Shown here: positions 26,484 through 31,977 of the stretch, in pieces
How positions within the stretch are numbered: position 1 is the stretch's first letter
How the letters are laid out: every line of letters starts with the position of its first letter
Origin: a virus
DNA: 34,814 nt
Direction: 5' to 3' (one strand)
Virus record (IMG/VR): IMGVR_UViG_3300044638_007647
Coordinates: 1 to 34,814 of that record
Notes under the pieces: generated by a model
The model's database searches: none
Seen by the model: the letters and a program-made list of their open reading frames with translations, nothing else
What the model was told of the DNA's origin: nothing
Translations under genes and position numbers: made by a program

Positions 26484-26958
26484 GAAAATTAAACAAATAT
26501 TAGAGAGAAATGAAAATTTAGATAATCATTTTATTAATTTCTGCCTAAGGTCAAAACCTTTTGATTTTTGTTGTTTAAGCTCTAAAACTTTAAGAATAAC
26601 AAAAATTAATGAATATCTTGATGTCTTATATGAAACATGTAAAATTTTTATTGTTTATAAAAATAATAAAATATTAACATCCGTTTTTATTTCAGAACAA
26701 CCAGATCATTTAATTGTTGAATTTGTTTTTGGCAATGCAATTGATTTTACATCAAAAGAAGCAATAGATGGATTTCATAAAATTTTAAAATTTGCACAAG
26801 AAAAATTTCAAAAATATTATACAATATCAGTAATAGAAAGAGAATTTAAAAAAAATAAATATATCACTTGGATCAAAAGATATGATAAAAAATGCGAAAT
26901 TTGTTATGAAGATCCAAAAGAAATAAAAATATCTTGGAAATATGAAAGGCTTTGTTGA
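26482..26958 (+). CDS. Hypothetical protein, weak GNAT-like fold
   Basis: A 158-residue protein. The pattern of strand IFIVYKNNKILTSVFISE, strand HLIVEFVFGNAID, helix KEAIDGFHKILKFAQEKFQ, then TWIKRYDKKCEICYE is like a GNAT fold. The central acetyl-CoA loop is not clear, so catalysis is doubtful. The layout is reminiscent of the protein at 11483-11938, and the two genes flank the inverted tail module. Its ATG overlaps the L start by two bases on opposite strands (CATG), so there is no intergenic promoter. A fold change or a structural role is equally possible. Confidence 0.5.
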   Translation: MKIKQILERNENLDNHFINFCLRSKPFDFCCLSSKTLRITKINEYLDVLYETCKIFIVYKNNKILTSVFISEQPDHLIVEFVFGNAIDFTSKEAIDGFHKILKFAQEKFQKYYTISVIEREFKKNKYITWIKRYDKKCEICYEDPKEIKISWKYERLC

Positions 26959-27199
26959 GATAATTGGAATTAATTCTAGTTTTAAAGAATTAAAAAACGA
27001 ATCATTTAATAATTGTGAATTAAAATTTAATAATGGAATTCATGAATTAATTTTAAACAATAAAAAATATCTTTTAGATTTAAAAAAGACTTATATTTTA
27101 TGTGATTATCTAATTTTAGAAGGATTGATTAGTGACGATTCAACCTCTGTTGGTAGAATTTCTTTAAAATTTATTCCAAAAAATCTTGACATTTCTTAG
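26942..27199 (+). CDS. Small beta-rich hypothetical protein (85 aa)
   Basis: Eighty-five residues, mostly alternating hydrophobic and polar positions (GFVEIIGINSSF, HELILNNKKYLLDL, GRISLKFIPKNL), suggesting a small all-beta domain. No family is recognised. It overlaps the preceding gene by 17 bases and so is probably co-translated with it. The candidate promoter for the next gene lies within its last codons. Confidence 0.6.
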   Translation: MKGFVEIIGINSSFKELKNESFNNCELKFNNGIHELILNNKKYLLDLKKTYILCDYLILEGLISDDSTSVGRISLKFIPKNLDIS

Positions 27200-27214
27200 A
27201 ATTTGCATTAAATT
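27186..27214 (+). promoter_or_regulatory. Candidate sigma70-type promoter
   Basis: A perfect TTGACA (27186-27191) is followed 17 bases later by TAAATT (27209-27214), four of six matches to TATAAT. It lies across the stop codon of the upstream gene and ahead of the roughly 97-base non-coding gap, the longest in the window. It would drive the single small gene at 27296-27499. Such sequences can arise by chance in AT-rich DNA, so support is moderate. Confidence 0.42.
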
Positions 27215-27295
27215 CACTTCAATGAATAAAGCATTACTTATCTATATTATACTACATACTCTTATTCAAACATATATTCACAATAATTAAAAAAA

Positions 27296-27499
27296 ATGTC
27301 TACAGTCAAAACTGAATCGGTATATCGTGTTTACGATACAAAAGGTAATTACCACCAATCTTATAGTTGTTTTTTCCCTGACGCTTTTAAATGGGCAAAA
27401 AGCTGCGCCAATAGAGTAAACGGAAGGGTGGATCAAATTGATATCAAAAATGGCGAAGAAGTTGTAACAACTATTTTCACTGCTAAAACTGAAAAATAA
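27296..27499 (+). CDS. Small hypothetical protein (67 aa), single-gene transcription unit
   Basis: Sixty-seven residues: VYRVYDTKGNYHQSYSCFF, a helix AFKWAKSCANRV, then strands GRVDQIDIKNGEE and VTTIFTAKTEK, a beta-alpha-beta-beta outline. It uses more evenly mixed codons than its neighbours. I do not recognise it. It is preceded by the window's longest intergenic gap with a candidate promoter and is followed by a strong terminator, so it is probably transcribed alone. That arrangement suits a highly expressed or separately timed factor. The leader before its ATG ends in a run of A with no clear Shine-Dalgarno sequence. Confidence 0.65.
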   Translation: MSTVKTESVYRVYDTKGNYHQSYSCFFPDAFKWAKSCANRVNGRVDQIDIKNGEEVVTTIFTAKTEK

Positions 27500-27526
27500 A
27501 AATTAAAAAACAAGCTTTATTCTTTT

Positions 27527-27563
27527 AATAAACCTCACTATTTTTAGTGAGGTTTATTTTTAT
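27527..27563 (+). terminator. Rho-independent terminator
   Basis: A perfect 14-bp stem (27527-27540 with 27545-27558; core AAACCTCACTA) has a four-T loop and a trailing T-run. It ends the transcript of the 67-residue protein gene and insulates it from the holin-like gene that starts 34 bases later. Confidence 0.92.
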
Positions 27564-27596
27564 ATATTTAAAATTTTATGTGTAATTAAATTTATA

Positions 27597-27914
27597 ATGG
27601 AACCCGAAAAATCCTTATTAAAAGAATTTATAAATGGCGGCTGGGTAATACCTTTAATTGGAGCCGCAGCAATGATTGCACGATTACTATCTACAGATAG
27701 AGAATTAAAAATTGTAGAACAGTTTAAGAAAATATTAAGTGCTGCTATTGCCTCTGGTATAGCTTGGTTTATTCTTGAACAAACTGATATTTCTAGCTTA
27801 TACAAAGCAATTACTTATGGGATTATAGGTGTTATTTCTCCAGAGATAATCAATGGTATCATTACATTAGGCAAAAGCTTTGAAAAGAACCCAACTAAAT
27901 ACATTAAAAAGTAA
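27597..27914 (+). CDS. Holin-like small membrane protein
   Basis: A 105-residue protein with three likely membrane segments at about 16-31 (WVIPLIGAAAMIARLL), 46-60 (ILSAAIASGIAWFIL) and 71-91 (AITYGIIGVISPEIINGI), and a short basic C-terminal tail (KNPTKYIKK). Size, segment number and charged tail fit phage holins, which form membrane lesions to time lysis. No endolysin lies next to it, so the assignment rests on topology alone; another small phage membrane protein is possible. It follows the strong terminator at 27527-27563, so it should have its own promoter, not clearly visible in the 34-base gap. Confidence 0.55.
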   Translation: MEPEKSLLKEFINGGWVIPLIGAAAMIARLLSTDRELKIVEQFKKILSAAIASGIAWFILEQTDISSLYKAITYGIIGVISPEIINGIITLGKSFEKNPTKYIKK

Positions 27915-27977
27915 AACTTTTTAGTGTAATTTAAAAAGAATAGACATAATTTAGTTTATGCAATTTGGTTGTACCAA
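27905..27977 (+). other. Two weak inverted repeats between the holin-like and fibre genes
   Basis: An 8-bp AT-rich hairpin (TAAAAAGT, loop AAA, ACTTTTTA) spans the stop codon at 27905-27923. A 5-bp inverted repeat TTGGT/ACCAA lies at 27965-27977, followed at once by a T-run and the fibre ATG at 27987. Either could be a weak terminator, an operator or chance. No clear promoter hexamers are seen in the gap. Confidence 0.22.
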
Positions 27978-27986
27978 TAATTTTTT

Positions 27987-30599
27987 ATGGCAAATAATTT
28001 TAGAGTTAAAAATTTAAATGCAAATACTGGCAATTTTCAAGAAATTTATATTTCTGGATCTCTAGTTTCTTTGTCTAGTAGTAATAATGTATTATTAACT
28101 GGTACTCAATTTATTAGAGGGCAAAAACATTTTGAATTTCCAATACGATACACAGGAAATAATAATAATTTATCTGGGCAATTTCCCTTTATTGGGGGTG
28201 GTATATCCAATTTTTCGAGCGGCAATTATTCCTTTGTCGGCGCTGGACAATTAAACGAATCACGGGGCGAATCTTCAGCTATCGCTGGCGGCTACGATAA
28301 TATACTCAATGGACAATATTCGTTTATCGGCGGCGGTTATATTAACGAACTAAACGGAGAAGGTGGAGTTATCGCTGGTGGTAGCAATAACCAAGCTTTT
28401 AATACTAATTCTGTAGTCGTTGGCGGTAACGGTAATCGAGCTTCTGGCAGTAATTCAATCGTTTGCGGAGGCTCAAGCAACGAAGCGCAGAATTTGCTTG
28501 GTGGAGCTTTCGTTGGCGGCGGTAACAGCAATCGAGCGGTATCGCATCGCTCGGCGGTCGTTGGAGGCGCATCTAACTTATCGAGCGGCAATTATTCCTT
28601 TGTCGGCGCTGGACAATTAAACGAATCACGGGGCGAATCTTCAGCTATCGCTGGCGGCTACGATAACTTAATAAATGACGCTTATTCATTCATCGGCGGC
28701 GGTTATATTAACGAAGTAAACGGAGCTTATTCAGTTATCGCTGGTGGACAAGGCAATCGATCTTTTAGCAGTAATTCTGTAGTCGTTGGCGGCAACAGTA
28801 ATCGAGCTTCTGGCGAGAATTCAATCGTTTGCGGAGGCTCAAGCAACGAAGCGCAAAACATAAATGGTGGAGCTTTCGTTGGCGGTGGGAACAGCAATCG
28901 AGCGGTGTCATACCGATCAGCGGTCGTTGGAGGCGTGTCCAACTTATCGAGCGGAAATTATTCGTTTGTAGGCGCTGGACAAATAAACGAATCACGGGGC
29001 GAAGTTTCAGCTATCGCTGGCGGCTACGATAACTTAATAAATGACGCTTATTCATTCATCGGCGGCGGTTATATTAACGAAGTAAACGGAGCTTATTCAG
29101 TTATCGCTGGTGGACAAGGCAATCGATCTTTTAGCAGTAATTCTGTAGTCGTTGGCGGCAACAGTAATCGAGCTTCTGGCGAGAATTCAATCGTTTGCGG
29201 AGGCTCAAGCAACGAAGCGCAAAACATAAATGGTGGAGCTTTCGTTGGCGGTGGGAACAGCAATCGAGCGGTGTCATACCGATCAGCGGTCGTTGGAGGC
29301 GTGTCCAACTTATCGAGCGGAAATTATTCGTTTGTAGGCGCTGGACAAATAAACGAATCACGGGGCGAAGTTTCAGCTATCGCTGGCGGCTACGATAACT
29401 TAATAAATGACGCTTATTCATTCATCGGCGGCGGTTATATTAACGAAGTAAACGGAGCTTATTCAGTTATCGCTGGTGGACAAGGTAATCGATCTTTTAG
29501 CAGTAATTCTGTAGTTGTTGGCGGTAACGGCAATCGAGCTTCTGGCGAGAACTCTATCGTTTGCGGAGGCTCAAGCAATCAGGCGCAGAATTCGCTTGGT
29601 GGCGCTTTCGTTGGTGGTGGAAATAGCAATCAAGCGGTGTCATACCGATCAGCGGTTGTCGGAGGCACATCCAACTTATCGAGCGGAAATTATTCTTTTG
29701 TCGGCGCTGGAGGACTGAACGAATCTCGTGGTTCTTATTCTGCCATCGCTGGTGGCTACGATAACTTAATAAATGGCACTTATTCATTCATCGGCGGCGG
29801 TTACATTAACCAGATTGATGGAACTAATGCAGTTATCGCTGGTGGAGAAAGCAATCGATCTTTTAGCAGTAATTCTGTAGTTGTTGGCGGTAACGGCAAT
29901 CGAGCTTCTGGCGAGAACTCTATCGTTTGCGGAGGCTCAAGTAATCAGGCGCAGAATTCGCTTGGTGGCGCTTTCGTTGGTGGTGGAAATAGCAATCAAG
30001 CGGTGTCATACCGATCAGCGGTTGTCGGAGGCGCATCCAACTTATCGAGCGGAAATTATTCTTTTGTCGGCGCTGGACAACTGAACGAATCAAGAGGTAC
30101 AGCCTCAGCCATCGCTGGTGGCTACGATAACTTAATAAATGACACTTATTCATTCATCGGCGGCGGTTACATCAATATAGTTTCCAATACTTATTCTGTT
30201 GTTTGTGGCGGTTATGATAATGAAGCATATAAAACATCATCTTTTATCGGTGGTGGATATGAAAATTGGTCTAGTGGAGATTATTCATTTATAGGCGGTG
30301 GTCGGGATCATAGAGCAAGTGGAGATTATTCATATATTGTCGGGGGTAGAAAAGGCATGATTGCATCGAGTGATATTGGTGCGGCGGTTTTTGCGGATGG
30401 ACAAGATAGAAATCACATTTCAAAAGGCTCTCATACTTGTTCTTTAGATTTTGTAAATGGAGTTTTTCTTAGACTGCCAACATTTTCTGGGCCAAGTACT
30501 GGTATTGGTAATATAGGGGAATTAAAAGTCAGTGGTACATTTTTATATGTTGCTACAGGCGCTAATCAATGGGGTAGAGTTTCATTATCAAGTTTTTAA
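27987..30599 (+). CDS. Repetitive tail fibre (YadA-head-like 15-residue repeats)
   Basis: An 870-residue fibre. A short head (1-73) has the module LTGTQFIRGQKHFEF, similar to QTISGIKTF in the second fibre. Most of the rest is five 122-residue units and a sixth partial one, each made of seven 15-residue and one 17-residue strand repeats with consensus SxIxGGxxNxxxGxY. The pattern recalls trimeric-autotransporter (YadA/Hia) head repeats, which build left-handed beta-roll trimers. Each unit has one Cys in SIVCGG. The C-terminal 80 residues (ADGQDRNHISKGSHTCSL to TGANQWGRVSL) form a closing domain often seen in phage fibres. No intramolecular chaperone domain is seen. It probably trimerises and binds host surface or sits as a tail decoration. 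The GC content is visibly higher than around it. Confidence 0.82.
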   Translation: MANNFRVKNLNANTGNFQEIYISGSLVSLSSSNNVLLTGTQFIRGQKHFEFPIRYTGNNNNLSGQFPFIGGGISNFSSGNYSFVGAGQLNESRGESSAIAGGYDNILNGQYSFIGGGYINELNGEGGVIAGGSNNQAFNTNSVVVGGNGNRASGSNSIVCGGSSNEAQNLLGGAFVGGGNSNRAVSHRSAVVGGASNLSSGNYSFVGAGQLNESRGESSAIAGGYDNLINDAYSFIGGGYINEVNGAYSVIAGGQGNRSFSSNSVVVGGNSNRASGENSIVCGGSSNEAQNINGGAFVGGGNSNRAVSYRSAVVGGVSNLSSGNYSFVGAGQINESRGEVSAIAGGYDNLINDAYSFIGGGYINEVNGAYSVIAGGQGNRSFSSNSVVVGGNSNRASGENSIVCGGSSNEAQNINGGAFVGGGNSNRAVSYRSAVVGGVSNLSSGNYSFVGAGQINESRGEVSAIAGGYDNLINDAYSFIGGGYINEVNGAYSVIAGGQGNRSFSSNSVVVGGNGNRASGENSIVCGGSSNQAQNSLGGAFVGGGNSNQAVSYRSAVVGGTSNLSSGNYSFVGAGGLNESRGSYSAIAGGYDNLINGTYSFIGGGYINQIDGTNAVIAGGESNRSFSSNSVVVGGNGNRASGENSIVCGGSSNQAQNSLGGAFVGGGNSNQAVSYRSAVVGGASNLSSGNYSFVGAGQLNESRGTASAIAGGYDNLINDTYSFIGGGYINIVSNTYSVVCGGYDNEAYKTSSFIGGGYENWSSGDYSFIGGGRDHRASGDYSYIVGGRKGMIASSDIGAAVFADGQDRNHISKGSHTCSLDFVNGVFLRLPTFSGPSTGIGNIGELKVSGTFLYVATGANQWGRVSLSSF
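28206..30176 (+). repeat. 366-bp tandem repeats inside the fibre gene (five full, one partial)
   Basis: Units start at 28206, 28572, 28938, 29304, 29670 and 30036 with a constant period of 366 bp, so the frame is kept. Each begins with codons for SN[LF]SSGNYSFVGAG. Units 2 and 3 are the most alike: 28640-29119 and 29006-29485 appear identical over 480 bases. Units 1, 5 and 6 are more diverged. Shorter 45-bp sub-repeats continue past the last unit to about 30370. Such identity suggests recent unequal crossing-over and a copy number that may vary between relatives. Confidence 0.92.
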
Positions 30600-30611
30600 A
30601 TATTATTAACA

Positions 30612-31265
30612 ATGCCTTATCTTAACCATAATATCCCAACAATCACATGTTTGATAAGAAATGAATATCTTTTTAATCATGAAAAGGGGTATGGTGAATA
30701 CACTTCATGCGATGTTCATTCTGTAGCTTCAATTGAGAAAAGGGTTCCACTTTTTGAAGCATTTTTAACAAATGGAGTAAACTGGACTCGCCGCCCAATT
30801 ACCGCCTTTTGTTGGAAAGAATGTGATCCAGTACCACTAGAACATGCAATGTATTGGGATTGTTTCAGTCCATATGTTGATGTTCAAGTAAGAACAAGAT
30901 TAAAAGGGTTAAAGGCTAAACTCATCAATCCAAAGGGGCAAAAGGAATGGGGTGAATATATGTTCACTTTAGATTGGGGCTGGGAAAATAAATCAATTCT
31001 AGATACTAATTTCTCCGAAACTGCAGAACATAAATGCGCTCATTTATTCAAAATGGATAATGGTAATTTTTATGCTTACCCTAATAATAGAATCATATGG
31101 CATGATGATGCTTGGGTGGACACACCAATTGATAAAAACCCAGGATATAAAATAGATTTAAATACATATAGCGTTGAAAATAAAAGAGTTCAATATACAG
31201 ACTATAGCTATATGACAGAATTTACAAATGGACCTCAGAAAACAAATACTACAGGAATTATTTGA
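30612..31265 (+). CDS. Hypothetical protein among fibre genes (217 aa)
   Basis: A 217-residue protein rich in Trp, Tyr and Cys (FCWKECDPVPLEHAMYWDCF, MFTLDWGWEN, NNRIIWHDDAWV), probably a compact globular domain. There is no signal peptide or membrane segment. No family is recognised. It starts 12 bases after the fibre gene and overlaps the SET-domain gene by 38 bases, so it is in the fibre operon and likely co-translated with the SET protein. It could be a structural, chaperone or modification-target protein; none of these is shown by the sequence. Confidence 0.7.
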   Translation: MPYLNHNIPTITCLIRNEYLFNHEKGYGEYTSCDVHSVASIEKRVPLFEAFLTNGVNWTRRPITAFCWKECDPVPLEHAMYWDCFSPYVDVQVRTRLKGLKAKLINPKGQKEWGEYMFTLDWGWENKSILDTNFSETAEHKCAHLFKMDNGNFYAYPNNRIIWHDDAWVDTPIDKNPGYKIDLNTYSVENKRVQYTDYSYMTEFTNGPQKTNTTGII

Positions 31266-31635
31266 TAAAACTATTGTAAAACTCGCCCCAAGTCAAATTA
31301 ATAATGCTGGAGTTGGTGTTTTTGCAATGAGCGAAATCGAAAAAGAAGATATTGTATTCGCTACAAATACGAATAAATTTATTCAGTGGTTTGAGATTGA
31401 AGGAATTGAGCAAAATATAAGTCGCTACATTAAACAAATGTGCAATCACAATGAACATGGATTTTGGATAGATTGTCCAGTAAATAAAATTAGCCCATCT
31501 TATTATGTAAATCACTCCGAAGAACCTAATTTATATCATGATTTAATTACCGATACTTATTACGCCATCAAAAATATTGAAATTGGTGAAGAACTAACAT
31601 GTAAATATCTTCCAGAAGAGGTCGATTGGGTGTAA
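31228..31635 (+). CDS. SET-domain protein (putative protein lysine methyltransferase)
   Basis: A 135-residue minimal SET domain. The SAM-binding start GVGVFA (28-33), NHSEEPN (95-101) and GEELTCKY (120-127, with the catalytic-type Tyr127) are all present in the canonical order. No pre-SET or post-SET cysteine cluster is visible. SET enzymes methylate lysines in proteins using SAM; the target here is unknown. It overlaps the upstream hypothetical gene by 38 bases and precedes the adaptor and fibre genes, so a virion protein is one candidate substrate. The next in-frame ATG (Met34) falls just after the GVGVFA motif, so the ATG at 31228 is the better start. Confidence 0.8.
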   Translation: MDLRKQILQELFDKTIVKLAPSQINNAGVGVFAMSEIEKEDIVFATNTNKFIQWFEIEGIEQNISRYIKQMCNHNEHGFWIDCPVNKISPSYYVNHSEEPNLYHDLITDTYYAIKNIEIGEELTCKYLPEEVDWV

Positions 31636-31644
31636 TAATCTTTG

Positions 31645-31977
31645 ATGAGTGCCGCATATACTGGAATAACTATTGAACAAAGAGCTTGCTATGATTTAAC
31701 GCTCACTATTCAGCAAAATGGTGGAATTTATAATTTGAGTGGAGTTACTCTTACTGGTCAAATTCGTAGAAATTTTGATGATGCTTTACAGGCAGTTTTT
31801 AAAACTGAAATTCTTAGCGTACCAAGTGGTATTGCAAAAATTAGTTTAGATGGTTCACAAACACAAAATCTTGATTTAGCTCCTTCTTATTGGGATCTAT
31901 ATGCAGATAAATCTGGACAATGTTCAGATAGATTGTTGTCTGGCCCTGTTTATATTGTTAAAAATACTACAAAATGA
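31645..31977 (+). CDS. Putative fibre adaptor (BppU N-terminal-like)
   Basis: A 110-residue all-beta protein. The pattern ACYDLTLTIQQNGGIYNLSGVTLTGQIRRNFDD is like the N-terminal domain of baseplate/receptor-binding adaptor proteins (BppU-N type), in which a strand ends in xLTGxTxxxQIR. The rest continues as short strands (GIAKISLDGSQT, YWDLYADKSG, GPVYIVKN). It would join the next fibre to the tail. The ATG at 31645 is chosen over a TTG one codon earlier. Its stop overlaps the fibre start as ATGA, so stoichiometric synthesis with that fibre is likely. Confidence 0.62.
   Translation: MSAAYTGITIEQRACYDLTLTIQQNGGIYNLSGVTLTGQIRRNFDDALQAVFKTEILSVPSGIAKISLDGSQTQNLDLAPSYWDLYADKSGQCSDRLLSGPVYIVKNTTK

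Noticed and set aside
28337-30153. Repeated antisense and alternate-frame open frames in the fibre array
   Set aside because: They recur with the 366-bp period and give Pro/Arg-rich products, so they are shadows of the repeat in other frames.
28206-30176. CRISPR-like or non-coding tandem repeat
   Set aside because: Units are 366 bp, contiguous and in frame with a coding gene, without spacers.
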